This document shows positions 1-10,559 of a DNA stretch of 64,000 bases, piece by piece. The notes beneath the pieces are model-generated. The model made no database searches. It was not told the DNA's origin and worked only from the letters and a program-made list of their open reading frames with translations. Source of the stretch: Amia ocellicauda (lineage: Eukaryota > Chordata > Actinopteri > Amiiformes > Amiidae); assembly GCF_036373705.1 (NCBI RefSeq), contig NC_089851.1, forward strand, positions 1,947,001-2,011,000, read 5' to 3'. The first letter of the stretch is position 1, and every line of letters begins with the position of its first letter. The translations under genes were made by a program, and so were the position numbers.

Positions 1-359
1 GGCAACTTACAAAATATAAGCGCAGTACAAAGTACAATAATACAGTGCACTTCAAGGCAGAATACATATGAGATATACAGTAAACAATATATAAGGTCTT
101 ACATCCTAGAATGTAAAAGCTGATGAGTGCAGACAAGATGTTAAGTCAAAGTTAAGAACTAAGGGATAGGGAGCAAAGGGGAAATCAAAATAAACAATGC
201 AAGTGCAAGTAATGCAAATGCAGGAGTATAAGAAAACGTTGTATAAGTGCAATCTTACAGGAGAATAAATGACTAAATTACAAGTAGAGTCTGAAAAGAT
301 ACGTCTTGAGTCAGGAGAGGAGGATGGAGTGATCCATAGTGTCAAATGCAGCAGAGAGA
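1..359 (+). repeat. Interspersed repeat, family A (copy 1)
   Basis: This stretch shares long similarity with two other places in the window: the flanks of the Tc1 element at 8160-9790, and 40142-40720. Shared landmarks are a 'ggcaacttacaaaatataag' start, 'acagtaaacaatatataagg', and 'cgtcttgagt' near the end. The other copies begin with 'cagacgcc..tccagggcaacttaca' after an ATTT or ATT microsatellite. No coding potential is visible. It is a medium-copy fish repeat of unknown class, possibly a LINE or SINE 3' part. Copy 1 supplies the uninterrupted target site for the Tc1 insertion near 8.3 kb. Confidence 0.75.
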
Positions 360-654
360 TGGAGGAGGATGAGAGAGGATTCAAAGAGTGATTAGAAGTA
401 AGACTTCTTGGCTGAGGTGAGTGAGGAGGAGAATGTGGACAGTAGAGAGCGGTAGAGTTCGAGGGCAGCTGGGAGTTTGGACCTTTTCCACTTCTGTTCA
501 GCGGCGTGCAGACTGAATCGGGTTAAGCAGAGAACGGAAGAGATCCAAGGCTGAGGATGGGAGGGACGGGCAGGATGAGACGTGAGAGGACAGAGAGAGT
601 CAAGGGAGGAGGTGAGGGAGGACAACAAAGAGGAGGTATCACAGTTGACAGACA
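360..654 (-). repeat. LINE ORF2 fragment (between endonuclease and RT)
   Basis: The minus-strand reading contains a stretch with 'AAEQKWKRSK', 'ELYRSLLS' and 'SLTSAKKSYF'. This matches the conserved linker that follows the endonuclease domain in many fish non-LTR retrotransposons, where a Pro-rich segment is followed by an 'AERKWRKS..YQSLLS..SAAK' pattern. The fragment is short and has no flanking endonuclease or RT motifs. It is cut off at 654 by the terminal repeat of the Tc1 element, so the Tc1 appears to have inserted into or beside it. Family assignment rests on remembered motifs. Confidence 0.6.
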
Positions 655-882
655 CAGTGAGGGAAAAAAGTATTTGATCCCCTGCTGATTTTGTACGTTT
701 GCCCACTGACAAAGAAATGATCAGTCTATAATTTTAATGATAGGTGTATTTTAACAATGAGAGACAGAATAACAACAACAAAATCCAGAAAAATGCATTT
801 CAAAAAAGTTATAAATTGATTTGCATGTTAATGAGTGAAATAAGTATTTGATCCCCTATCAATCAGCAAGATTTCTGGCTCC

Positions 883-979
883 CAGGTGTCTTTTATACAG
901 GTAACGAGCTGAGATTAGGGGTACTCTCTTAAAGGGAGCGCTCCTAATCTCAGCTCGTTACCTGTATAAAAGACACCTG
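883..979. repeat. Near-perfect hairpin inside the Tc1 5' region
   Basis: Positions 883-919 are the exact reverse complement of 943-979. The 23-bp middle is itself partly palindromic around 'ctcttaaaggga'. The hairpin ends about 40 bp before the transposase ATG, so transcripts of the element would carry a strong stem-loop in the 5' leader. I believe this inverted repeat is part of the family rather than specific to this copy. Confidence 0.85.
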
Positions 980-1021
980 TCCACAGAAGCAATCAATCAA
1001 TCAGATTCCAAACTCTCCACC

Positions 1022-1992
1022 ATGGCCAAGACCAAAGAGCTGTCCAAGGATGTCAGGGACAAGATTGTAGACCTACACAAGACTGGAATGGGCTACAAGA
1101 CCACCGCCAAGCAGCTTGGTGAGAAGGTGACAACAGCTGGTGCGATTATTCGCAAATGGAAGAAACACAAAATAACTGTCAGTCTCCCTCGGTCTGGGGC
1201 TCCATGCAAGATCTCACCTCGTGGAGTTTCAATGATCATGAGAACGGTGAGGAATCTGCCCAGAACTACACGGGAGGATCTTGTTAATATATCAAGGCAG
1301 CTGGGACCATAGTCACCAAGAAAACAATTGGTAACACACTACGCCGTGAAGGACTGAAATCCTGCAGCGCCCGCAAGGTCCCCCTGCTCTAGAAAGCACA
1401 TGTACAGGCCCGTCTGGTGTTTGCCAATGAACATCTGAATGATTCAGAGGAGAACTGGGTGAAATTGTTGTGGTCAGATGAGACCAAAATCGAGCTCTTT
1501 GGCATCAATTCAACTCGCCGTGTTTGGAGGAGGAGGAATGACCCCAAGAACACCATCCCCACCGTCAAACATGGAGGTGGAAACATTATGCTTTGGGGGT
1601 GTTTTTCTGCTAAGGGGACAGGACAACTGCACCGTATCAAAGGGACGATGGACGGGGCCATGTACCGTCAAATCTTGGGTGAGAACCTCCTTCCCTCAGC
1701 CAGGGCATTGAAAATAGGTCGTGGATGGGTATTCCAGCATGATAATGACCCAAAACACACAGCCAAGGCAACAAAAGAGTGGCTCAAGAAGAAGCACATT
1801 AAGGTCCTGGAGTGGCCTAGCCAGTCTCCAGACCTTAATCCCATAGAAAATCTGTGGAGGGAGCTGAAGGTTCGAGTTGCCAAAGAGGAGTGGGACAAAA
1901 TCCCTCCTGAGATGTGTGCAAACCTGGTGGCCAAATACAAGAAACGTATGACCTCTGTGATTGCCAACAAGGGTTTTGCCACCAAGTACTAA
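1022..1992 (+). pseudogene. Broken Tc1-like transposase
   Basis: The N-terminal half (ATG at 1022) encodes the paired-like helix-turn-helix DNA-binding region. The C-terminal half (from about 1306 in another frame) carries the DDE catalytic core: 'WSDET', 'QHDNDPKHT' and '[10 protein letters not shown]', so all three acidic residues survive. Two lesions are visible. One G is missing in the run near 1301-1304, which shifts the frame and produces a stop at 1310-1312. An in-frame TAG lies at 1390-1392. Elements of this family encode about 340 residues, so apart from these two lesions the reading frame is complete. Confidence 0.9.
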
Positions 1993-2513
1993 GTCGAAGG
2001 GGTCAAATACTTATTTCCCTCATTAATATGCAAATCAATGTATAACTTTTTTGAAATGCGTTTTTCTGGATTTTTTAATGAAGTTCCTTCATGCTCGTGT
2101 GAAAGATTCTCACAGCTCTAATAATCTTAATAGACTTTTCTCCATTTATTGATATAGAACGATTTACCTGTGCTTAAGTGTTCTGGTAACTGTGGTCTTC
2201 CACATATCTGCCAAGTTCAATCTCTCTTGATTTGTTTTCCAATCTGATTTAATGAGAACACATCTCTCTCTGGTAATTACCTCCATTCAATGTAATTAAG
2301 TACAAATTGTTGCTGCCAAAGTGTGTCTACTAGTTCATAAGAGGATTCTTATATATATATATATTGAAACACTCAATTAATCATTTCACAGTTAACTAGG
2401 GAAAGAGGGAGTGAGCTGCTGTCACCATCCTAGACGACTGAGGTCTCTCACCAGTCACACAACAGGCCCTGCATTCATGCCACTGGACTCATGTAAAGAG
2501 AGAGATGTCTTAC

Positions 2514-2808
2514 CCTCCAGCACTTTCAGGTACAGGGGGACAGTCTTCATGTCTGTGGCACACCGGTACCAGCCTTGGTCTTCATGGCTCAGCTTCTTCA
2601 TGGTCACTGTAAACACCCCAGCTCTGTCATCTGTCGCTGACACTGTCATCCCCACTCCCCAGATTCCTGCAGTTGCTCCTTTCCCATTTTTCACATCACA
2701 TTTTCACATGGTCTCTGAGATCTGGGCCGTACTGGCAAGGAATGACCACCTGTCCTCCCAGATGGCCTTCCACAATGTTGTGTTTCATAAAGAACTCAGG
2801 GGAGAAGC
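2514..2808 (-). pseudogene. Second IgV exon of minus-strand CD300/pIgR-like receptor, frameshifted
   Basis: On the minus strand a consensus acceptor ('gtgtcctcag') ends at 2809 and a GT donor lies at 2513-2512. Between them is a V-type Ig domain of the CD300/pIgR-like kind. It has the B-strand Cys in 'GGQVVIPCQY', a 'DHVK' motif before the second family cysteine, then 'FTVTMKKLSHEDQGWYRCA'. At about 2694-2700 the expected Tyr-Trp codons before that second cysteine are lost. The tract is 5 nt shorter than in the sister exons, shifting the frame to an immediate stop. Entry and exit phases are both 1, matching the neighbouring exons, so this was once a normal exon. Downstream exons lie beyond the left edge or are lost. 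Confidence 0.75.
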
Positions 2809-3392
2809 CTGAGGACACGTAGGAACATCTGTTACTGGACACCCTCATTAAAATCCACCCAGGGTCCTCAGAAGAGAGGCCGGTGAGTGTGAGTACACCG
2901 TACCAGTGAAACATCATATACAGGTCATTTTATATTTTGGTTGATTGTACGGGTCACTTGGATGAGAAATTAATTTCCCATGTGCTCAGAGTAATGAGTT
3001 TCTACAAACATTTTTCTCAAGCCATATTTGTCAAAACCAAAATACCCAACAAATGTATGTTTCATATATGGTAGAGATGTGTGAGTTGTATAAAGCCCAT
3101 TGGGCAAAATCAGCCATATATTTTATGTTTAAAGTATATTACAGATATTAACCTTCCCATATTGAAACTATTCTACCAGGACAGGTATGTTCTGTATAGG
3201 TGTGGTTCTAGCAGAGCCTCACAATGTTGCCAGAATAACCATGTTTGCTGGGATGCTTTGGGATTCACGTGAAGTTTTATCACATGCATAAATCTTTCTT
3301 TCATTCAAATGCTCCGCTACCAGAAAGATACCCCTTTTGACAGGTCAGCATCAGCCATGCTGTGCTGGTAATGACAATGTGTGTGTTCTTAC

Positions 3393-3719
3393 CATCCGTT
3401 ATGGTGAGGTGGAGATAATACCCATAATCTGCTGCGCTGACTATTTCTACTGCACACCAGTACCAGCCTTGGTCCTGCCATTTCAGATCCCTCATGGTCA
3501 CAGTGAACACATTCCCGGCGGTGTCGTCTGAGACTGAGGCTGTTTTGCTTCCTTCTTGGGGAGAGTTGGATTTCTTTACAGTAGAACAGAAAGCCCAGGA
3601 TGCTCCTCTACACCAGTATTTCACATGGCGTCTGTACTGCTGCAGGTACAGGCAGGGGATGCTGACCGATCCTCCTTTTAGTGCTGTAATCCTTTTGACT
3701 GCAGACAGGCTGATTACTC
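3393..3719 (-). CDS. CD300/pIgR-like receptor, first IgV exon (intact)
   Basis: This 327-nt exon has an acceptor at 3721-3720 and a GT donor at 3392-3391, phase 1 at both ends. It encodes one complete V-set domain: 'GGSVSIPCLY' (B-strand Cys), 'VKYWCRG..WAFC' (the extra cysteine pair of this family), 'DDTAGNVFTVTM', then 'DQGWYWCA' (F-strand Cys). These motifs are typical of the CD300/CMRF35-like, pIgR-like and related fish immune receptors, which are surface proteins on leukocytes. The leader exon fits at 7759-7726, and the next exon is the broken IgV at 2808-2514. No transmembrane exon is seen inside the window, so signalling type is unknown. Confidence 0.8.
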
Positions 3720-3825
3720 CTGCACCATGGATATAAGGACTCTGATGTGTACAGTAGTATGAATTTATTAGGTTTTTAAATGCATGTGCACACACACACA
3801 CACAAATAGAAATGCACACATGCAC

Positions 3826-6800
3826 TCACATGCATGAACATTTGCAGCCTTGCTGTAGGTGAAACAGTGCTGTGTTTTTCTGAAGTGTGTGGGTTAGGCT
3901 GTTCTTGCAATAGGAAGCTCATCTGCTAATGCAGTGCACCTCATATTTCAGCTCCTCAACTCATTCAGCTTGTCTCTTCTGTCGATCTTGACCTCTTGTT
4001 TCAGGAATCACATATTTCTATAACCTGCCATTTCTTGTACATATACAGGATTTTAGGTCAACTGACAATACAGTTGGAAATTTGAGCATTAAATCCCAAG
4101 CAAATAGTCTTTGATTCTTATTGGACAAATGTATGCAAATCTTACAAAACAAACAATTCTAAATTCACAAAATATTGCTGCTTGGATATTGAGGCTGTGG
4201 TACAAACTGAAACAAAAGAACCCAAACATCTTTCCTTAAGACACATCACCGGTTTCATGTAAAGGTTTCGGTTGGCCAGTAACTAAAATAACAATTACAA
4301 TATATACCAGAAAAAGAAGACAAAGAAGAGGAAGCAGCCTATTAGTTAGTCATTGCCCAAACTTGCTATTTACAGTGATGGGGAAGTTATTTCAAAGAGC
4401 AGCTAGTTGCACTATAGCTAACTCTGGGAAAGAAGTAGCCAGTTAAAGCTAAGGTTAAATCAAGGAAAAATGTAATCAAACAGAAAACTATAGCAGGTGT
4501 TAAAAGTGGTTACATTAGCGGTAATGAACCCTTCTCACAGAGAATGAGATACATTTGCAGGGGTTCTGACTTTATAATATCCCACACATGAAGACACTGT
4601 CTGACAAAACCTACAATAGGAGACATTGTGAAATATCAAAGAATCTTAAAAAGCAACCACATAATTCCTTGTCTCCCAGATTCAATTGTACAGAGATTCA
4701 AAATCTGGCCATGTCTCACACTTGTGATGCAACATCATAACATCACAGTGGAAATCTGAGAAGGCGTTCATAGGCTGAAATGGCAGGCAAACCTGCATGG
4801 AAATTGATGAGCACATTTTTAGGTTTAATTAAATTAAAAATATCTTTGAATTTAGATCTTTGCATTTACAACTTCTGTACTAAAGCTGGGCAGCCCCTGG
4901 GACCTTTGTTCCAACACATCTGAAGAACTCGTAATGGAAGACGGTGCCGTGGGAGGAGCACAGGGAGCAGGTATAAAGTTTAGGAATAAGTGGAAGGAGG
5001 CTCTCTGTCTCTGTCTCTCTCTCTCTAGCGTGAGTGTAGCATCTATAACCCAATGGCCTGGTCTGATGAATCACGAGTTCAAGGTGTTGACTTAAAGGAT
5101 CTGCTGCTACCGTCTTGGTGCCAGATACCACAGCACACCTTCAGAGGTCTAGTGGAGTCCATGCCTCGACGGGTCAGGGCTGTTTTGGTGGCAAAAGGGG
5201 GACCTACACAATATTAGGCAGGTGGTCATAATGTTATGGCTGATCGGTGTATATTTCTTCCTAGCTATGTGCATATGGTTATTTTACATTACATTATTTG
5301 TCATTTAAATGACGCTCTTATCCAGGGCGACTTACATTTGTACCCATTTATACAGCTGGGCATTTTACTGGAGCAATCTAAGTGAAGTACCTGCTCAAGG
5401 GTACAACAGCACTGCCCCACCTGGGATTTTTGAAAAAGAATATTAGAAAACATTAAGTTGAAAAATTATAAAAAACAAATAATAATAATATTAAAAGTTT
5501 AAAAGTGGAAAAACGTCAAAAACGTGTTCCATTTATTACAGTCTTCTATGGAAATTAATATTTTTAATGATATATATTTTCTTAAGTTTGTATTTATGGG
5601 GGATTTTTTTTTTTTTTTTGGATATCACCTATATCTCATATTTTCTCATAGAAGCCAAGAGTTCCGGTTGAGCAGGCCTCTTGATTCTAACTCCTGATCA
5701 TGTAAAATAAAAAAAAACAGAGGCCTGCAAATTGTAGCAAAGAGTGTCAACTCCAACCCTATTTAGGCTCCCTGGATCCCTGACTAATAAAACGTGTTCG
5801 TAGTTTTGACACCACTGGAATTCTCTCTTCCGTTTTCAAGGCTCCCGGGTACATGCATGTCCTCTCTCTGTTACACACTCACACTGTATGATGTTTTTTA
5901 TCTATGGCAAGAGTTCAGTTCCAGCTCCTGATGTCGTTCCCAGATCTTGATGGGTGCTATCAAATTGTTTGGTAAGAAAATTGTTGCCGCTTACTGTAGC
6001 CTACTTTATTTTAAAAAACAATCCTATTACAGTATTTTAGATTTTAAATTTACTAGTATTTAATTATAACAAAGTGTAGAACTATTTACTTCCACAAATG
6101 CAGTCAGAGTGCGGAGTCAGGAATCAACAGGTTTGTATTACGAAGGCTTTTGGAGAGACAGGGCACACACAGGAGGTAGACATTTATTCACAAACGTTAA
6201 TAACAACAGCTCCATATAAGGCACATGCAGACAAAACCAGTTTTAACAGATACAATCATCACGTACATCTACTTTTGATTAATGAGTTCATTATTGAGTC
6301 CAGACATCATTCTGTGTACAGGAAAGACGTCAGCCTTGCAGACACTGCTGCAGTTTTATATATTACTAATAGATGGATAGGTATCTATTTTGGAGTAAAT
6401 GAGTTCTGCGGTCTGCTTGTATTCTGGGACTGTACTCTGTGGTCTGGGTAAAACTCACTCACAGCAGACACTGTCAGTCCTTACTATGGATAGGATATAG
6501 TAGTGTAAAGCACAATTAAACTGATTTCTGATTATAGTTTTGAATTTAAATTCTACATAATGTTATTTAGGAAGGCCAGGAAGACTATCATGAAAACATG
6601 GGGAAAAAGATTAATGTAGGCTATACTTGAAGTGTCAATATTAATAAAACAGGTAGATTGTGGATTTTGATACTTTCCACAATATCTACAGATCCAGCCA
6701 TGATAGGCAAAAAGCTTTGTCAAAAGCTTGTGATAAAAGCTACACTAAAATAACTGCAAAACAAAATTGCGAATGCAGTAGACTACTTTTATCCTGACAC

Positions 6801-7725
6801 TAGTTCATTATATATCAGTTCTACATGATCACAGAATCATATCACCCGTCAAGCTAGCAAAGGTTCACATAGAAATAAGGCTATACTGGAGTGTATGAAA
6901 TGGTTAACATTTTGACACACTTCACAATAGATTCTTCTTTATTTTGTGTACGAATACCACATGAATAGCCCCGGGAGATCTGACACGTCCTCTGAGCGAT
7001 GTTGATGGTAGCATGTATGACAGTTAAGCTGCAGAGTTAGGGGGTTAGGGTTACAGACTGAGGTTGGGACTTAGACAAGTGATAAACATCTTTGCTCAGA
7101 TAAAATACTTGTGTAGAAGCTTCACACACAGATGTAATTTCTCTGGTACTCCTACATTGGCCACCATGTGAAGTGGGACCAGCCTGCTTTATTTCCGTTC
7201 CTGTTTGCTTTGATGTCGCACTTAGAGCCGCATAAATGTGTCAGAGTTTGAGTGTGAACTGAAATCAAGGCATTGTAAATTGCATAACTATGCACCAGAC
7301 CAAAGTAAATGGTGTCAGTTTGTATTGTCCTTTCTGCTCGGAGGCTCTGCAGAGTTTTGTAACTGTTGGGCAACTAATTTATCAACTTCAATATTGGTCC
7401 ATTATTGTCTTTTCTTATGAGACAGTTATGATAAATATGCGGACACTGTGGAAGATCTGTATATAAAAATGGACATATATGTTATGTATACATATATTTA
7501 TATATAATTTAACACTCCTTTCCTTTGTTGGAAAATTTGCATGAGCATGAAAGATAGTTGATCCTAAACTAGAAATGTGCCCTGTTGTGTGCCTGACTGT
7601 TATTTTTGCCTGGCACTACCCCACTGTGTCAGAGGCCTGCTATCCTAAACCCCCAGCTGCAGACAGGCCAGGGCACAGAGCAGCACAGGAAGGCAGGAGG
7701 TGAAGGAAGAGAGAGCTGCTCTTAC
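3826..7725. other. Large first intron of the minus-strand receptor, repeat-rich
   Basis: I see no further Ig exon here. It holds a Tc1 remnant (5054-5251), a common fish repeat beginning 'gacgctcttatccagggcga' (about 5285-5430), and A/T-rich non-coding DNA. An open frame at 6098-6451 resembles nothing I know, lacks splice context, and is probably chance. Confidence 0.5.
5054..5251 (+). repeat. Internally deleted Tc1-like remnant
   Basis: This carries the 'GCCTGGTCTGATGAATCAC' segment of a Tc1 transposase joined directly to its C-terminal end ('MPRRVRAVLVAKGG' type). The terminal repeat 'ataatgttatggctgatcgg' follows. It belongs to the same family as the copy at 9990-10470. Both share the abrupt join from 'gatgaatcac' to 'agttcaaggtgttgactt', and this copy has a second deletion after it. 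Confidence 0.8.
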
Positions 7726-7759
7726 CTGGGACAGCTGCCAGGAGGAGAACGAGCTTCAT
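7726..7759 (-). CDS. Signal-peptide exon of minus-strand CD300/pIgR-like receptor
   Basis: On the minus strand an ATG at 7759 opens a 34-nt coding stretch, MKLVLLLAAVP plus one base, ending at a consensus GT donor (7725-7724, 'gtaagag'). The peptide is a short hydrophobic leader. Its exit phase (1) fits exactly the entry phase of the IgV exon at 3719. It is the only leader-like exon on this strand upstream of that Ig exon, so I assign it to the same gene. The 4-kb first intron is large but filled with repeats. Confidence 0.65.
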
Positions 7760-8123
7760 CACTGCGCTATTTGAGTCTGTGACATCTGCTGCCTCGTACA
7801 CCAGCGTCAACAACTAACAACCCCACTTCCTGTCCAGCAAGCTAAAGTCACAGGTTGTGTGTTTAATGCAGACTTCTACTTCCTTTGGCAAGTGATAGTA
7901 GCAGATAACTCGGTATAAATACATTTCACTTGAGCAAGCGTGTGTGTGTGTGTGTGTGTATGTGTGTGTCAGACAGAGAGACAGAGACAGAGACATCAGG
8001 TCACAAACAATAGCACAACAACATTATTTCTAGAATTAAAGTTTGAGGTCAGGGGATGAAGTCAGTCTGAAAGCATGAAGTCACGCACTAACTCTGAGCT
8101 CTGATGTGACGCACATTATTATT

Positions 8124-8130
<7 letters not shown>

Positions 8131-8155
<25 letters not shown>

Positions 8156-8159
8156 TTAG
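8131..8159. repeat. ATT/ATTT microsatellite at the head of repeat family A
   Basis: A run of 'tta' and 'ttta' units ('attattattatttatttatt...') immediately precedes the 'gcagacgcc' start of repeat family A. The same arrangement, with ATT units, precedes the copy at 40.1 kb. Confidence 0.8.
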
Positions 8160-8297
8160 CAGACGCCTTTGTCCAGGGCAACTTACAAAATATAAGAGCA
8201 ATACAAAGTACGATAATACAGTGCAGATCAAGGCATAACAAATTTTACAAATTTAGAACTTACACAAGTGTATACGAAATATACAGTAAACAATATA

Positions 8298-9518
8298 CAC
8301 TCACCTAAAGGATTATTAGGAACACCTGTTCAATTTCTCATTAATGCAATTATCTAACCAACCAATCACATGGCAGTTGCTTCAATGCATTTAGGGGTGT
8401 GGTCCTGGTCAAGACAATCTCCTGAACTCCAAACTGAATGTCTGAATGGGAAAGAAAGGTGATTTAAGCAATTTTGAGCGTGGCATGGTTGTTGGTGCCA
8501 GACGGGCCGGTCTGAGTATTTCACAATCTGCTCAGTTACTGGGATTTTCACGCACAACCATTTCTAGGGTTTACAAAGAATGGTGTGAAAAGGGAAAAAC
8601 ATCCAGTATGCGGCAGTCCTGTGGGCGAAAATGCCTCGTTGATGCTAGAGGTCAGAGGAGAATGGGCCGACTGATTCAAGCTGATAGAAGAGCAACTGTG
8701 ACCGAAATAACCACTCGTTACAACCGAGGTATGCAGCAAAGCATTTGTGAAGCCACAACACGTACAACCTTGAGGCGGATGGGCTACAACAGCAGAAGAC
8801 CCCACCGGGTACCACTCATCTCCACTACAAATAGGAAAAAGAGGCTACAATTTGCACAAGCTCACCAAAATTGGACAGTTGAAGACTGGAAAAATGTTGC
8901 CTGGTCTGATGAGTCTCGATTTCTGTTGACACATTCAGATGGTCGAGTCAGAATTTGGCGTAAACAGAATGAGAACATGGATCCATCATGCCTTGTTACC
9001 ACTGTGCAGGCTGGTGGTGGTGGTGTAATGGTGTGGGGGATGTTTTCTTGGCACACTTTAGGCCCCTTAGTGCCAATTGGGCATCGTTTAAATGCCACGG
9101 CCTACCTGAGCATTGTTTCTGACCATGTCCATCCCTTTATGACCACCATGTACCCATCCTCTGATGGCTACTTCCAGCAGGATAATGCACCATGTCACAA
9201 AGGTCCAATCATTTCAAATTGGTTTCTTGAACATGACAATGAGTTCACTGTACTAAACTGGCCCCCACAGTCACCAGATCTCAACCCAATAGAGCATCTT
9301 TGGGATGTGGTGGAACGGGAGCTTCGTGCCCTGGATGTGCATCCCACAAATCTCCATCAACTGCAAGATGCTATCCTATCAATATGGGCCAACATTTCTA
9401 AAGAATGCTTTCAGCACCTTGTTGAATCAATGCCACGTAGAATTAAGGCAGTTCTGAAGGCGAAAGGGGGTCAAACACAGTATTAGTATGGTGTTCCTAA
9501 TAATCCTTTAGGTGAGTG
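8298..9518 (+). mobile_element. Intact Tc1-like element, copy 1 (1221 bp)
   Basis: Perfect 29-bp terminal inverted repeats ('cactcacctaaaggattatt' outward from both ends) flank a single uninterrupted transposase gene. TA dinucleotides bracket it (8296-8297 and 9519-9520), the standard Tc1/mariner target duplication. It has exactly the same length as copies 2 and 3 at 29273-30493 and 61406-62626. Confidence 0.95.
8446..9486 (+). CDS. Tc1-like transposase, copy 1 (346 aa)
   Basis: This is a full-length cut-and-paste transposase. An N-terminal bipartite helix-turn-helix DNA-binding region ('SISQSAQLLGFSRTTISRVY' at about residues 24-43) is followed by an RNase H-like catalytic core. The three acidic residues sit in 'WSDESRF' (about residue 149), 'FQQDNAPCHK' (about 240) and 'PDLNPIEHLWD' (about 276). 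The length is normal for Tc1 enzymes. Relative to copies 2 and 3 it has private changes (V for L in 'ATLTE', T for R in 'LLRHSD', P for R in 'HKGRIIS'). No stop or frameshift is present, so it may encode active protein. Confidence 0.95.
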   Translation: MGKKGDLSNFERGMVVGARRAGLSISQSAQLLGFSRTTISRVYKEWCEKGKTSSMRQSCGRKCLVDARGQRRMGRLIQADRRATVTEITTRYNRGMQQSICEATTRTTLRRMGYNSRRPHRVPLISTTNRKKRLQFAQAHQNWTVEDWKNVAWSDESRFLLTHSDGRVRIWRKQNENMDPSCLVTTVQAGGGGVMVWGMFSWHTLGPLVPIGHRLNATAYLSIVSDHVHPFMTTMYPSSDGYFQQDNAPCHKGPIISNWFLEHDNEFTVLNWPPQSPDLNPIEHLWDVVERELRALDVHPTNLHQLQDAILSIWANISKECFQHLVESMPRRIKAVLKAKGGQTQY

Positions 9519-9989
9519 TATAAGGTCTCACATCCTGGATTGTAAAAGCTGATAAGTGCAGACAAGTTGTTAAGTCAAGTTAAGAGCTAAGGGAAAGGGA
9601 GCATAGGGGAAATCAAAATTAATAAAGTGCAAATAATGCAAAGGCAAGAGTATGACACAACGTTGTATAAGTGCAATCTTACAGGAGAATGAAAGACTAA
9701 ATTACAAGTACTGTTTGAAACGATGCGTCTTGAGTAAGCAGTCAGAGACTCTGCTGTTTTAACTTCAGTGGGAAGTTTGTTCCACTACCACAGTGTCCAG
9801 GCGGGGTTAGGCATGGGGTTAGAGTTCACTTGTGTGATCGAAATAAGGGCTCAGAGGAAGTGGGTATTTATGTGTCCTTCCTGTTGTATTTGCACATGAG
9901 TTCTTTAGGATTTGTGCCCATTACTGGGAAGTGCTGCCCAGTGTATTAAATCGGTCAGAATATATATATATATATATATACTGTATACA

Positions 9990-10470
9990 TACACCGATCA
10001 GCCATAACATTATGACCACCTGCTTAATATTGTGTAGGTCCCCCTTTTGCCACCAATACAGCCCTGACCCGTCGAGGCATGGACTCCACTAGACCTCTGA
10101 AGGTGTGCTGTGGTATCTGGCACCAAGACGTTAGCAGCAGATCCTTTAAGTCCTGTAAGTTTTGAGGTGGGGCCTCCATGGATCGGACAAGTTTGTCCAG
10201 CACATCCCACAGATGCTCGATTGGATTGAGATCTGGGGAATTTGGAGGCCAAGTCAACACCTTGAACTTGTGATTCATCAGACCAGGCCACCTTCTTCCA
10301 TTGCTCCGTGGTCCAGTTCTGATGCTCATGTGCCCATTGTAGGCGCTTTCGGCAGTGGACAGGGGTCAGCATGGGCACCCTAACTGGTCTGCGGCTACGC
10401 AGCCCCATACGCAACAAACAGCATTCACTTTTTCAGCACTTTTTCAGCACGATGAGCCTTGGCCGCCCAT
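9990..10470 (-). mobile_element. Decayed, internally deleted Tc1-like element
   Basis: The right end has the family terminal repeat 'accgatcagccataacatta' at about 9993. On the minus strand the coding remnant covers the N-terminal/core boundary ('VAWSDES') and the C-terminal third ('[12 protein letters not shown]', ending 'GGPTQY'). About 100 codons between these are missing, including the second catalytic Asp. The far end breaks down around 10440-10470 and no second terminal repeat is seen. Confidence 0.85.
10024..10417 (-). pseudogene. Tc1 transposase remnant lacking the core
   Basis: Two overlapping minus-strand frames each carry half of the remnant. One holds 'QWKKVAWSDES' and runs out of frame; the other holds '[18 protein letters not shown]' through the C terminus. 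The first Asp and the final Glu of the DDE triad are present, but the middle Asp region is deleted. It cannot encode an active enzyme. Confidence 0.85.
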
Positions 10471-10559
10471 GGTTCACCCTTTAGAATGTAGGCATCTTCT
10501 ATTAAAAAGAGTTTGGCACTTGCCTTAAATTATAAAGCTTTTAAATACTTCCCAAGTCA

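Larger units (their letters stand above)
655..2080 (+). mobile_element. Tc1-like DNA transposon with long IR/DR ends, 3' truncated
   Basis: The left end starts with 'cagtgagggaaaaaagtatt' at 655. A second direct copy of that core lies near 831-856, the IR/DR layout of the Sleeping Beauty-like group. The right side keeps only the inner inverted copy ('ggggtcaaatacttatttcc', about 1998-2017). Similarity stops around 2080, so the outer right repeat is missing. A 37-bp-arm hairpin (883-979) precedes the transposase. With one outer end lost and the gene broken, the copy should be immobile. Confidence 0.85.
8160..9790 (+). repeat. Interspersed repeat family A (copy 2), split by Tc1
   Basis: Family A sequence occupies 8160-8297 and resumes at 9519-9790. 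The two parts join seamlessly when the Tc1 element and one TA are removed, matching the uninterrupted sequence at about 75-110. The repeat carries no obvious gene. Confidence 0.8.

Noticed and set aside
6098-6451. 117-residue frame in the large minus-strand intron
   Set aside because: No recognisable motif, no splice signals that suit it, and A/T-rich intron composition.
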